Assembly: GCA_943704495.1 (NCBI GenBank)
Contig: CALSCR010003644.1
Span: forward strand, 1 to 23,443
DNA: 23,443 nucleotides
Source: Pigoraptor chileana
Lineage: Eukaryota; Opisthokonta; Filasterea
Direction of reading: 5' to 3'
Position 1 is the first letter of the stretch, and each line of letters begins with the position of its first letter. Shown in pieces: positions 1-11,398 of the stretch. The notes beneath the pieces were generated by a model, which was not told where the DNA came from, ran no database searches, and saw only the letters and a program-made list of their open reading frames with translations. A program made the translations under genes and the position numbers.

Positions 1-1243
1 CCTCCTCGGGGCGGTCACTATTGAACTAAATCCACGCACTCTGGTATGAGTGATCGGCTGCCGCAGTACGGCTTCCGCTGAGCCGGCACTTCACACCGGG
101 TTGCCGCCTTCAATCAACGAGGGTCGGTCACTGGCACAGGAGATGCATGTAGAAACTGCCGGCAGTGCGCCGGAGCGGACCGGACGGCTCCTCATTGAAC
201 GGTCACGGGCAGTAAGTACTATACTCCGTGACGGGGCGGCGCATGCGCTGTGAGAAACACGACCACCGCTCGCCCAGTTGTGATTCGCCATGAAATGTGC
301 AATGCCGGCGGCGGGCGTGAGATTTGAACTGATACTGGCGATAGTTTTTCCTATGCCGAGGACCATCATTAGATACATGTACTGCTTTGTTTTTTTTTTT
401 GGTATTAGGAGATAATAATACTCAGTTTCGGTACGAGCAGCTCACTGGCCCATGGAGTGTCGACAGGGGCTAATGGGGGTACGAAAACTGCTGCCACCCA
501 CAAGTGTGAAAGGCTAAGCATACATGAAAATGGCCCGTTCAGTAAATAAAAAAAGCGTCTCACAGTTTCGTAATAATTGCCGATTGGGCGAAATCGCCGT
601 TATTTCTAATACCGGCCCATTTTCGGCGGATCGCATTGTTTCCTTTTGTGGAAATCAAGTTCAAACTTCGCACGAATGAATTCACCCACTACCGGGCGGG
701 TGTGCGATTTCACAGCCTGTCCGCGTGCGAATCGGTGCAAACTGACACCTATTCACCCGCCAGGGCCAAGGCAGCCAGCGGCGGCGAGGAGCACACCGGC
801 TCTGGTGGACCTTCCGGGCTATTCTTACAGGTTGTGAGCGGCAGGGAGGAGATCGCATCACCTACTTAGGGGCGCTTGTGTGATTCATGCGGCCGGCAAA
901 CTCACACATCGCCGCCGCCCTTACACACCGTCGCAGCGGCTGCACACGCCGGCTGCCCCAGCACAGTGGCTACTCACCGGGCGACTGGCCCATCCGGCAC
1001 GCATGATTCTGCATCCACAGGTAGAAGAGTACTGAACTCAGTACATTTGATTAACAGCGACGCCGAATACAAGCCCGTGCGTCTTAATACTCTGCCGATC
1101 CTCAACAGTCAAGACGCATTCAAGTACATTTTTAACTCCGCGGCACGTTCCACGGCCTGTCCTACACACAAAGATCTCGGACCGAACAGGCACGGTCACT
1201 AACCCTCTCGGCTCGGCGGCTGACCGGCTCCCCTCTTCAGGAA
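1..1243. other. Non-genic stretch upstream of the TmcB-like gene
   Basis: I recognise no conserved coding exon here on either strand; the short open frames lack family-like features. The stretch holds a poly-T run near 389-399, an AATAAA hexamer on the plus strand near 545, many GCCGGC-type GC-rich words and a near-perfect 16-base palindrome at 1029-1044. Part of it should be promoter and 5' untranslated region of the gene starting at 1244. A pyrimidine-rich stretch ending in CAG lies directly before that ATG and looks like a 3' splice site, so a 5' UTR intron or a further upstream exon is possible. Confidence 0.5.
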
Positions 1244-4200
1244 ATGGAGGGACCTGAGACTTCCTCACAGCAGCACGTGCCCTGGATGGCCGGCGACGGC
1301 AAGAAGCAGCGGTCGATTTGGGGCCGCGTCAAGGATGGCCTCTTCGGAGTGCTCTTTGTCATGTGCCGCGACACAAGTTCGTCACAATGGATGATTGTCG
1401 CCGCGATGGTGATCGATCTTCTCCAGCTCCTCGAGTTTCCCATGTCGATTACACACGAGCTGCCTTGGTCATACGGCGCGATGCACTGGTTCGCATCCCT
1501 CTGCAACTACTCGAACATCGAGTACTTTGTCCGAGGGAATGAAGTGGTCTTCTACATTGCCCTCGGCATCGTCGTCTTCATCATTGCCAACGTCCTATTT
1601 GTCAGCTATCTCTTCTCGCGCGGTCGTCTCCGGTTTCTCTGGACCCTCAAGCTCCTTCGCCTCGTGGGCTCCGCAATCACCTCAGTGCTCTTCATTCCGA
1701 TCGTCGCAATGCTCTCTTCGCGGATTTCGTGCGAATACAGTCCCTGCTGGTCGTCCGGCGACGTACTCGCCCTCGTTCACAAAGCACTAGCCATTGTCCT
1801 TGGCATTGTCTTCATGGCGTTCGCGTTCATCGTAGTGGCCACCTTCTACGAGCAAGATCCCACCAAAAAGGCGACTCTCAGCCGTGCGCATGCACGAGTT
1901 GATCTCCTTTTCCTCCTTGCAAAGGTGCGCGCTAGGGTGCACTCTACAGGCAATCAGTCGAACAAATGTGGTTTAGCGATGTTCAAATCGTTTTTTGCGA
2001 TGTATAATACACACTCACTAAAATCTGGTCTTTCTTTTCGGACACTTACTTGCAGGCCACACTCACGATCATCTACAACGTGAGTGACAACAGCACAAAC
2101 AAGTGGGTCTTCATCGCATCGACCAACGTCGCCGGCATTGCACTTGCAGTTGCGTACACCCTCCTCCTTCCTTACCACAGCTACCACCTCAGCGTCCTCC
2201 GCGCGTGTGTTGCGTGGGTCTTCGAGTGGGCTTCGCTCTGCCTCCTTTTCGCCGCGCTGTTCGGTCACAGCAACAGTCCCGACGTCTTTTACATGTTCTT
2301 TATCACTGCACCCGGGATCGTCCTCATCTGTGTCATGGCATGCCGCATGCGCCGCAACTCAATCTCCAGCAAGTCCGTCGGCCAGCTCAAATATGTCCTC
2401 GAAGTCGAGCTCAAGGTAAGGTCATGTTTGCTGTTGTATTAAAAAAGAGCAAACAAACCACGACAGTTCGTCACTTGATATCATTCACTCACCGTCAATC
2501 TTGCAATTCACGCCACCCGCCTCACTACAGGTGCGTTTCTATCTCGACGACCACGGTCTCCTTCAAACTCCTCCCGCCGAGCTCCTCGACACAGAAGCTG
2601 TCAATGCCAAGGTGGTATACGCTGCCGTCAACGACATGTACGTGCAGGCTGCAAAGCGCTTTCCCGAGTCGCCCATGCTGCGCCTCTTCTGGGGCCACTT
2701 TTTCCTCATCTTCATGGGAAACAAGGGAATGGCGACGGCCCAATTCGACAAGGCAAGCTCAAAGGCCCCGCTCGACGTGCAGTACGTTGTGTACCGCCGC
2801 CGGATGATGATCAGCGACGAATTCTCAGCAGGAAGCCGCGACGTCATGGCCTTCGTCGAGTTCCAGACGCACATGGCCGACGCAAAGCGCAGCCAGGGCA
2901 AGGCCGTCCGGGCTCAGGTGGGTACACACAAAGGCATACAGACGTCAGTGCCAAGTGCCCCATGTGAAGGGGGCGGAACTGTCAGCTCAGCCCCAAAGTG
3001 ATCAATCATGTGCAACGCTTAACCTTTCTGCCCTCTCTGATTCGCCCTCCAGCTCTTATTCTGGGTCGAGTTGATGCAGCGATCACCACGACTTGTGCGT
3101 CTGCACACCATTTCGGCCACCATAACAAAGGCGGTGACAACGGCCCAGATGAGCTACGAGAAACTCATGAAAATCAATCCAGAGAGCTCTCAGCTCCTCA
3201 GAGCGTGAGTGCACCACAACACGACATTTGCTTAAGGTGCATTGACACAAGTGTTGCTTGATATACTTACCAAAATTGTTTTCATTCCGCTGCAGATACG
3301 CTGGATTTCAGCTCAACATCATGAACAACAACTACTACGGCGAAGAGCTGCTTGACAAGGCCACCGAGTTCGAGGCGCAAGAAACAGAAGCGTACACGGG
3401 TGACGACAACATGCAGAACGAAACAGCGAGGCCAGATCCCTCGGTCAACAAAAACCGCGACGTGGACCACGGCCCCAGTACCGTCAACATGGCTATACTG
3501 GACGACAACAGCGCGTCGATCACCATCAGCGGATCCCACCGCAAGGAAGGCACCGTCCTCGACGTCAACGCCACCGGATGTCGTCTCCTCGGCTATCGTC
3601 GAACAGAGCTCGTTAGCCGCAATGTCACGACAATCATTCCTGCGCCATTCCTCATCACGTCCCACACGCTCGCCATCCGATCCTACTTGGAGACAGGCTG
3701 CGGCACCTTCATAATGAACAACGAAGAGCCACGCCTCTTGCCCTTCCTGCACAAGTAAGTACCGAGACAACACGCCAAGACTGAATTCGCAAGACCACCT
3801 TCAGTAATTTATGCAAACAGAATACTCACGCAGCTGCACCACATGTTGTCTTGCAGGTCGGGTCACATTGTCGTTTGTCACTTGGCCGTGCGCCAGCTCC
3901 AGCATAGCAACGCCGACACTGCCTTCTTCGGCATCATACGGCCCGTCAAGACGGACGATCAATTTGTTCTTCTGGATGCGCTGGGCAACATCTTCAGCTT
4001 CACCTCGGGGCTGAGTGCCGTCTTTGGCATCAGTCTCGAGTCCGTCCGTGAAAAGTCCGTCCAACTGTCGTCGTGGATTCCGGGGTGAGTGTTACTCCCA
4101 TGGGTCTCCATCAACAGTTAATTGCATTCGTTTGTGCGACATGCTTCGAAGGAGCCTCGATCTTACCATTCCAGCTCATCACATGCACAGGTTTGACGTC

Positions 4201-6867
4201 GCAAACGGAAACGTCGATAAGGTCACACAAGATATCAACGGCGTCTCGTACGACATTCGCATCAGCGTCGCCAACTTTTCGTGGTCATCCACGCCCACTG
4301 ACGGCAGCACGACGCCCAAGCCCGCCAGCAAGGCTATATTCTGCAAGCTGCGCATCAAAGAGTCCGTCACCGAGTCCAAGTTGGGTCGGGGCATGAGCCA
4401 GATGTCGTCCATGTCGATGGGACAAGGTCTTTTCCGCCCCACTGATAGCCGTCGAAACGGAAGCCGTGGCGATCTCTATAATGCACAGGCTCGCGAGCAC
4501 TCCCTCAATGCTGCGTCGGGACCCAACCCGACAAGTTACTGGCAGACCGGTTTCATGGCAGCACCGCGCCTTGAAAGCAGTGAGGGCGTCGCGCAGGGTG
4601 CAAGTGGATGCCTCCCTCCTCCTCTGCTCGAGGCCGAAGCGATCAGCGGGCTTTACTGCGAGAAGCGGCCGGTATCAACCGACACGAACATCAACTTCCA
4701 GCGAGGTGAGCGCAGTTCGAGTGCATTGTAGTGCTTATGGTAGCATGCAACCCACCACCACCACCACCCCCTCTCCACTCCTCGCATGCAAATGCATCTG
4801 TAACTAAACCGCAATCTTTCCTGTTTCGTTTTGCGCCCTTCAGTCGCAGGGCAGGCATTCGCCCCGACGGACGATCCGAAGGCGTCATCCTCCGACGAAG
4901 AAACGGCTATCGAAATGGAGGCGGTTGGCGAGCCGCAGCTGAGGGTCGGGTTTCCCGGGGAATCCGTCAAGGCGACAAAGACAAAAGGACGCACCCGCTC
5001 CGTCACCTCCGGCAGTCAGCGATCCAGCCAGCGCAGCTCGCGCACCGAGATCGACAGCATCCGCCGACGCATCATCCAGCAGAACATGGAGCTCAAGCCC
5101 AGCAGCATATCGCGCTACATCGTGTGGTCTTTCTTCGCACTCCTCGCTGGAGCGGCCGTCATTGCCATCGTCGCACGCCAGGTCACGGGCAAGTCGCTCA
5201 CCGGTATCAGCGACACGTACAGTGCGATTGTCATGTCGAGCAACAGGCGTCAAAACGCGTATCGTGTGCTCTTCGAGGCACGCACCCTGATTCTGCCCAA
5301 CGCAGAGAGTTTTGCGACAGTTCAATCGATTCCCGAAACGAAAGCAGTGCTCATTGATCGTGCCAACAAGGTCGCCGAGGAGAACAATGAGCTGATGAAC
5401 GCTGCGGTCACGAGCCAGGAGCCAGATCAACTTGCCCTCAAGACACAGCGTCTCCTCGATTGGATGGAAGTGAGCGCAAACTACAAACACGCGGTGCATC
5501 CCATGACGCTGACGGAAGGAATTGAGCGTTATACGACAATCACCACGCAGCTCGCGCTGTCAAAAAACGTTTCTTTGCTGGACGAGAACAGCCCCGATTG
5601 TCAAGAATTCCTGTACAACGGCCTCAACACGCTCATGCCCCTGCTCGTTAGATCAACGAGCCTGTATCAGGAGAGCATCAAGGTTAATCTCGACCAGTCC
5701 CGCCAGGCGATCGTCGCAACCACTATCGCGCCTCTTGCGTATGCCGCAGGCATCATTGTCCTTTTCATCATTCCGCTTCTCATCTTCGTCGAGTCGCAAC
5801 GCAACGGCCTCATGCATCTTATGCTGAGGATCCCGCCCTCCGTCGCCGTTGGCCTCTACGAGCGCTGCCGCCAGACCTTCGAGTCCATGTCCGACATCGA
5901 TGACGGTCTTGCAGAAGACGATGAATTATTCGAAGACGACAACGGAATCGGCAACATTGAGCAGCTCAGGACGGGACGCACGAGTGAGCAGCAGCACAAG
6001 GCCATGCTTGCCGTGGCGTATTCCAGGTCGGCGCAGATTGGCTCCATCGTACAGATGCAGGCCCGCGGGTTCTTCCGAATCTTCATCGCCCTCACCCCGA
6101 TCATCGTTTACTTCATCGTCCGCTACGCCAACTTTGAGGCCGCGGTACAGAGCGTCGTCCCAGCCGCCAACGAGCTCGAGGCTTCCGACCTACGCCGATA
6201 CTACGTCTATCAGGTCAACTACGCCGCCCGCGAAGCCCTGATTGCCCCGTCGTATGACATCTTCAAGAAGAACCGCGAGGCGCTGTACGAAGGATGCCGC
6301 GGTCTCGAGGACGCCAACCACCGTCTTCTCTATGGCGACAGCTCGGTGGACCCCCTGCCGGCAGCACAAGACGCTCTCATGTTCACTGATGGCTGCGTGG
6401 CGGACACTCCCGCGGGATGCGATACATTCCACAAAGGCATCATGAAGCGCGGACTGTGGCCAGCGCAGATCGAATTTATCAACGTCGCCAAGCGGATTGT
6501 CGACTCGATTGAAAACGCCACTTTCCCCTTCAGTGAGACCGAACAAATCGCAATGGCGCAGGGCGCCGACATGGTGGATTTGCTCAAGTTCTCCATTCTG
6601 TACCTCCGCTCGGCGCTCATCGAAGCGAGCACGATGTACCAACAGTCGCAGGACGGAAAGATCTCCTCATACATGGCCGAGATGAAGATTTATCTGGGCA
6701 TCTTCATCACGATCGTGGCGCTAATCTTCATCTTCCTCGTGCGCCCTTTTGCCGCGCGCCTCAACAACGAAATTGTGCGCACGCGCATGATGCTTTTGAT
6801 GGTTCCGAGCGAAGTTCTGCGCGAACTCAAGGGTGCCCGCGAGTTTATCAAGCGTCAGCTTAACTAA
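1244..6867 (+). CDS. TmcB/TmcC-like polytopic membrane protein with PAS domain
   Basis: Eight exons join in frame: 1244-1924, 2056-2415, 2531-2917, 3053-3204, 3296-3754, 3857-4084, 4191-4705, 4844-6867, giving about 1601 residues. All introns are GT-AG and 91-138 bp. The N-terminal ~350 residues carry about seven hydrophobic segments, followed by a conserved soluble stretch (RFPESPMLRLFWGHFF, then a YRRR motif). This matches large 'tiny macrocysts' TmcB/TmcC-like proteins of protists and chytrids. A PAS domain follows at about residues 590-690 (VNATGCRLLGYRRTELVSRN) with a PAS-like continuation to about 750. A low-complexity linker leads into exon 8, which has four membrane helices near residues 1020-1040, 1217-1243, 1337-1357 and 1542-1563. 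They enclose two long non-membrane segments, and each pair is followed by an MLxxxP motif (residues 1254 and 1577). No cyclase, kinase or other catalytic domain is visible. A sensory role is inferred; ligand and output are unknown. An exon upstream of the chosen ATG cannot be excluded. Confidence 0.8.
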
Positions 6868-7576
6868 GTATTTGTTTGACTGTGTGTGTGTATAGCGGTC
6901 GGGTATGCGTCCACTTCACTTTCACTCCATCCACTTCCTCTCCACTTCCCTACCAATTAATGCGGTCATTGCGTGCGCATGCAAATATATAATATATATA
7001 ACAGAAATATACAGAAACCGTGCACAAAACACTTTGCGTGACCATTATTGTAAACTAAGTACGATGGGTACCCATGTTATTGATTAAACTTAAAGTGTGC
7101 TTAAGCTTAGTGTGTGCTAACAGTGTGCAAAAATCTGACCGGCCTGAGTCGTTCGTCGGGCGATGGAATCGGAATTGTAATTCAACATTCTCATTCAACA
7201 ATAGGGAGATTTGCCAATCTAAAAAGCGCACTGCATTTACAGAGGGTAAATTGTTGTGGCGAGGTGAGACTCTTGGCATCATTGTTCTCCTTCTCGTCAT
7301 AAGCTGAATGCTTTTCGGAATCTCTTTATTTTATTTTTTGCTGTTCTCAATCCCTTGGAATACTTTCGCACATGTTGTCAACGTCTCGCGTGTTTTTTGT
7401 GGGGGGATTTCTCAGTGGCTTCATACCCAACTAAAAGCTAGCGTCCCTTTATTGTACGCGCACACACCACATAGGCACGAGTGCAATCATTTTGTCGGTC
7501 CGCGCAGTATTTGTGCGCTAAATCGTCGTCGCCAACCTCAGTGTTTCCAAATATATTCTGCGTGGGCCGTGCAACA
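6868..7576. other. Intergenic: 3' flank of TmcB-like gene and 5' flank of NDUFB11-like gene
   Basis: No coding exon is recognised. It holds a short TG run just after the stop codon (about 6881-6893), a pyrimidine-rich CCACTTC-like stretch at about 6908-6950, an AT-rich patch at about 6978-7010, and a T-rich stretch at about 7320-7345 that may belong to the promoter of the following small gene. No canonical AATAAA was found close behind the upstream stop codon. Confidence 0.5.
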
Positions 7577-8672
7577 ATGATGTCACTTCGGAGTGTACTT
7601 TCTGCGGGACGCGTGCTTGTGCGGCGACAACTTCCCCGCCGCTCTGCGTCCAGTGGGCACGGGCACGGCGAAGCACATGCTGAACACGGACACGGGCACG
7701 GACACGGTGACAGCCATATGCCAGAGTGGGAGCGCCGCCATCTGGAGCTGCTCAGCAAATCACCAAAGGGCTGGGAGCCTCCGAACGGATTTTTGTTTAA
7801 CGAGAAGGTCTGTGTCTTCTCTTGATATGAAATGCTGTGAAGAGAGTCGCTTTTTGTGTTTGTGTTTTCGTGTGAATAATCAAGCTTCGTATTGGCTTAC
7901 ATTGAATTCGTTGTTTTATGTTTGAAAGCGCACTATGGGTTGCATTCAGAGTGGGGTTTTTTGACGAGAATCGGTGTGGGACTCACAGTTTTGTGGGGTT
8001 TCACATTTGTTTTGTGAATTTAGTTAGTCAGTCGGTCGGTCAATCATCCCTGCACTCTGTTGCTGTCCCTCTGGCTATTCGGTAACTGCTCTCACACTGC
8101 ATTATGTGCCAATGATTGACGTGTGGGTGGATGTTTGTCTCCGGGTCGGATGCATGTTCTTCGCTATTACAGCCTGGTCCGCGCAAGTGGCAGTGGTGGG
8201 AGGGTCACTGGTATTTTGGCTACTACCTCCCTCTCGCTGCGTTTATTGTTCTTGCTTTCTCTCTTCCGGATCCCGGGTGAGTAATGCGTAGCGTCAGCAT
8301 TCAGTGGTGGCGTTTTTAATGTGTGTGTATGTGTGTGTGTGATGTCAGTATCGTACTTTTTGCATTTGCAATTTTTTATATAACGTTTTGACAACGTCTT
8401 TCTTTAATGTCCACGCGTATGTGAGGGAGTCTTTCTCCTTTTCATCAAGAGGCGTTTTCGCAATCGCATTTTAAGGTTTTTGTCATGTATGTTTCTTCAA
8501 ATGTGTGTGTTTCCAATTTCTAATTCACTCACAAATTTCTATTTCGACTGATATTGTGTATTTGCTGTGTATCTCTGTGTTCCGCAGTCTCCGCACATGG
8601 GCACGCTTGACTGCGCTCGAGCGGTTGGCCGAGAAGGAGGGCAAGGCTGAAGAGAGTGCGGCCGACGAATAG
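7577..8672 (+). CDS. NDUFB11: Probable complex I subunit NDUFB11/ESSS, mitochondrial
   Basis: Three exons, 7577-7807, 8173-8276 and 8588-8672, give 139 residues. The start is the first of two tandem ATGs. The N-terminus is rich in Arg, Ser and Leu with no acidic residues (RSVLSAGRVLVRRQLPRRSA), as expected of a mitochondrial presequence. A His/Gly-rich stretch follows. Then come PPNGFLFNEKPG and an aromatic stretch (WQWWEGHWYFGYY), one hydrophobic helix (LPLAAFIVLAF), and a C-terminal PD-x-x-LRTWARLTALERL segment. This order and the small size fit the single-pass ESSS/NDUFB11 accessory subunit of the membrane arm of NADH:ubiquinone oxidoreductase in the inner mitochondrial membrane. The introns (365 and 311 bp) are large for so small a gene. 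The first donor (GTCTGT) is weak, but the join is supported by phase and protein continuity. The family assignment is from memory of the motif pattern and is moderate. Confidence 0.65.
8320..8342 (+). repeat. TG microsatellite in NDUFB11-like intron 2
   Basis: An almost pure GT/TG run with one AT interruption lies about 45 bases after the donor of the second intron, with TG on the coding strand. Confidence 0.9.
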
Positions 8673-9143
8673 GCAGCGAAGCGTATGTGGCTGCCGTCTT
8701 AACGAATGTGTATTATGTGTATGATCTGTGCCTTGTTATGTGTCCGTCCGTCGCCCTGCTGTGAACCGCGCGTTGCTACATAAACTTCATGGTTGTGATG
8801 GATGGTTCATTGTATGAGAGCATTGGCATCCACCCCTGCCCATATTGGCGCGGGTGTGGCAAGGGAAGGTGCAGAGATAGATAAAAGGACGAGAGGGGTT
8901 CAATTGTTATCAGAAAACGGCACATTTATTGTTCTCGCTCATCCACGCTCGGGTGGGGGGCGGATGATCCCGGTAGCACTGCTTGACCTGAGGGCTCCCT
9001 GTCATCATTTGTGCTTCTGCTGAAGCACACCAGAAAGCATACCAGAGCGTTTAAAATGTAGAACTCGGTGAGATTCAAGTTTGTGGCTATTTAGGCTCTG
9101 TATCCACGTACTCTAACAATGATAAGGAGTGCCGAATCGAAAC
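8673..9143. other. Convergent intergenic region, 3' flanks of NDUFB11-like and ANKLE2 genes
   Basis: Two genes end toward each other here. No conserved exon is certain. On the minus strand, a possible alternative last exon of the ANKLE2 gene could start at about 9021 after a CTTCAG acceptor and run to a TAA overlapping the AATAAA hexamer at 8925-8930. On the plus strand only an ACATAAAC-like word near 8778 resembles a polyadenylation signal. Confidence 0.5.
8925..8930 (-). promoter_or_regulatory. Candidate polyadenylation signal AATAAA for the ANKLE2 gene
   Basis: The plus strand reads TTTATT, so the minus strand carries a canonical AATAAA about 215 bases beyond the ANKLE2 stop codon chosen here. 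It is the only canonical hexamer seen near that 3' end. Use is inferred, not shown. Confidence 0.45.
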
Positions 9144-11398
9144 TCACCCATCGACATCGGCGTCCATCGGAATTGGGCTGTCCGGACTGTCATTCAACAC
9201 AGAGCCGTCGATGGCGAGTTGGGTCCATTGCACGCCCATCTTGTCGGCAAGTAACCGTCCCGCCTTCTCGTACCCGCGTGTGGGATCAGCTCCCTTCAGA
9301 TGTCGAAGCTCCCTTGCAAGTGCATCTTTCAAGCTCGGTGGAGTTCGATATGTGCGATGGAAATTTTCGGCACATGTTTGAGTCATTGGTCCCGCAAACG
9401 CACGAAGGCGCAGAGGTGAGTCGTGTGGGCTGCGCATGTCGTCTGCTGCACCCCGTGATGACGCACTTGGCGTTGTCGTGTAGCGCGGAGAGAACGAATG
9501 GTGGTCGGTGCGCAATTGCGAGCTTGAGCTTGCCAAAGGCGAAGATACTGCGTCCCCGTGCATTCGCCGCACGCTCACAGAGACGCTTGTTGAGTCGGAG
9601 GGAATCACATTTAGCGTTGATGCCTCAAAGTGCCCCAATTGAGATTGCCTAGACGGGGTTTCAAAGAGCTTGCGTGCAACAACTGGGGACGAAGGCTGCG
9701 GCAGTGTGTTGGGTTGAAACGCACGCCGATTAGCGGAGGGGGAGTCTTGCAGCGGCGACGAGATAGACGCCCGACGGACTCCCTCGAGGTCACGTGGTGA
9801 GCGCACCACAGAGCCAATCTGCGCGCGCATTGCATCGTCCGAGCGAAGAAGGGGGACGAAGCATGTTTCTGGGGAAAGAAATGTGGGACTCAATTCAGTG
9901 TCTCGGGGCGCTGTAATGTGAATTTGCGATGTGCATGATAGATCTACACACACGCGTCTGGCCAATTGCATGGCACTTTCACTCTGTAAAACGCCAAAAG
10001 TAACTCACGCTCAAGGGCGCTTTTCATCTGGTCGGCTACAGCAACACTGCTTGCCCCACGTGCGCCCGCCCGCCTCTCCACCGCCATCGCCAGTGCCGTC
10101 TGTCCCTGCCCGTTTACGGCATCCAGCTGCACGTGCCGGTTGCCTGCAAGAATGCGCACGACTGCTACGGCGCCTTCTCCAACGGCCATGTGCATCGGCG
10201 TGTTGAATGTGTAGAGCGTCCGCGCATTGACTACCTGCGAGGCGACATCCGCCCACTCGGGTATGTCGTCCGGAGTACAAGCCAATCCCGTCACGTGATT
10301 TACCAGCACCCTATCGCCGGTTTCGGAGGATATTTCGCACGTCACGGTCGTACCCGTCCCAACAACACAAATGCTTACACTCTCGGCATATGCCATCCAA
10401 AATTCCTGCGATTCGAGATGTGAGAGGATCATGGTGCAGCCTGCAGCATAATCGAGCTCCGCGCACATGTGAAGCGCAGTTTGGCGCGTACCCGGATGCA
10501 CTGGCGTCGGCATCTCACCGCCCATCAAGAATCGCGGGTTGGAGGTGAGCAGTTCGAGAGTCTGAGCGTCATCACGGGACCTGATGGCGCGCATTAAATT
10601 CAACAAATGATCTGGCCGCGGATCCCGATGCCGCCTGGGCGAAGGCACTGGCGTTGCCGTGGTTTCAGTCGCAGATGCTACAGTCGCGTCATTCAAGGTA
10701 GAAGAAACAGCGGCAGAGCCCTGCGAAGTCAAGCCTTCGTGTGCGCTTGATGCGATTTGATCGTGCTCTGCGCGCTGCGAGGCCAGAAATTGGGCCGCGT
10801 CGTCGGGCGTTCTGAATTTCATGAAAGTGGCGCCGGTGACATCTTTCGCCTGCATCTCGACCTCCCGCAGCGAGCGGCACACAGTTAGCGCACGCCCGCG
10901 CACTGGCACGGGACTGCGCACCGCGAAGTACTCCTCGCGCTTGGGAGTGCTCCTCGACACAGACGGTGATTCTGTTGCGGGCGGGCGGGCGATTGCCGGT
11001 TGCGCTTCCTTGGGAGCAGACGACGCATCCTCCGATATCCCCAACAGCTGCATCAGCTTTATTTCTAATGTGCGCCGTGTCGTTTTCACCACCGGCCCGG
11101 GTCGTTGTCCCAGTTTGATCAGCTCCTGCCGCAGTGCTGCGTCTTTAAGCGATCGCACCCATGTCGCGTCGTGGCTGGTATGCACAGATTCACTTCCTCC
11201 TTCTGCTGTCAGGGATGCCTTTTGCGGTTCGGCGAGGCTGAGATTTGATAGAGCATCCGACAATAATTCCCCCTTGTCTATCACCGGCGTCGTTGTCGAC
11301 TGGGGCAACCCATCTGCGCCCCCGACACCGGCTTCATCGGTCGCTGTTGATGCCGACATTGCGACGTCATTGGGCGAATCCCCACGGCGACCAAGCAT
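9144..11398 (-). CDS. ANKLE2: ANKLE2/LEM4 homologue: LEM, viroplasmin-like and ankyrin domains
   Basis: Two exons on the minus strand, 11398-10009 and 9868-9144, give 704 residues. Domains in order: a LEM domain at about residues 83-121 (LRQELIKLGQRPGPVVKTTR); an RNase H1 N-terminal/viroplasmin-like module at about 156-207 (starting YFAVRSPVPVRGRALTV); an ankyrin region at about 265-450 with NPRFLMGG, TALHMCAELDYAAGC and FNTPMHMAVGEGAVAVVRIL; then CFVPLLRSDD at about 466 and a C-terminal module from about 616 (LRLRAFAGP, RTYRTPP, ADPTRGYEKAGRLLADKMG). This full order is the signature of ANKLE2. In animals ANKLE2 acts at the nuclear envelope/ER and promotes dephosphorylation of the chromatin tether BAF at mitotic exit. 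No N-terminal membrane anchor is visible from this ATG; an acceptor-like TTGCAG 34 bases upstream may mark a missing 5' exon. The last codon before the stop is followed by a perfect donor word (GTGAGT), so a spliced alternative C-terminus is possible. Confidence 0.9.

Noticed and set aside
300-330. GTTCAAATC on the minus strand, like a tRNA T-loop
   Set aside because: The bases on either side do not form a T stem, and no acceptor or anticodon stems fit around it.
876-1202. Open frame of 108 codons on the plus strand
   Set aside because: Composition resembles chance frames in GC-rich DNA; no domain, no conserved motif, and no splice join to a neighbour improves it.
2103-2807. Plus-strand frame of 234 codons overlapping TmcB-like exons 2 and 3
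   Set aside because: It runs through an intron and is out of frame with the conserved protein; Ser/Arg/Pro-rich chance composition.
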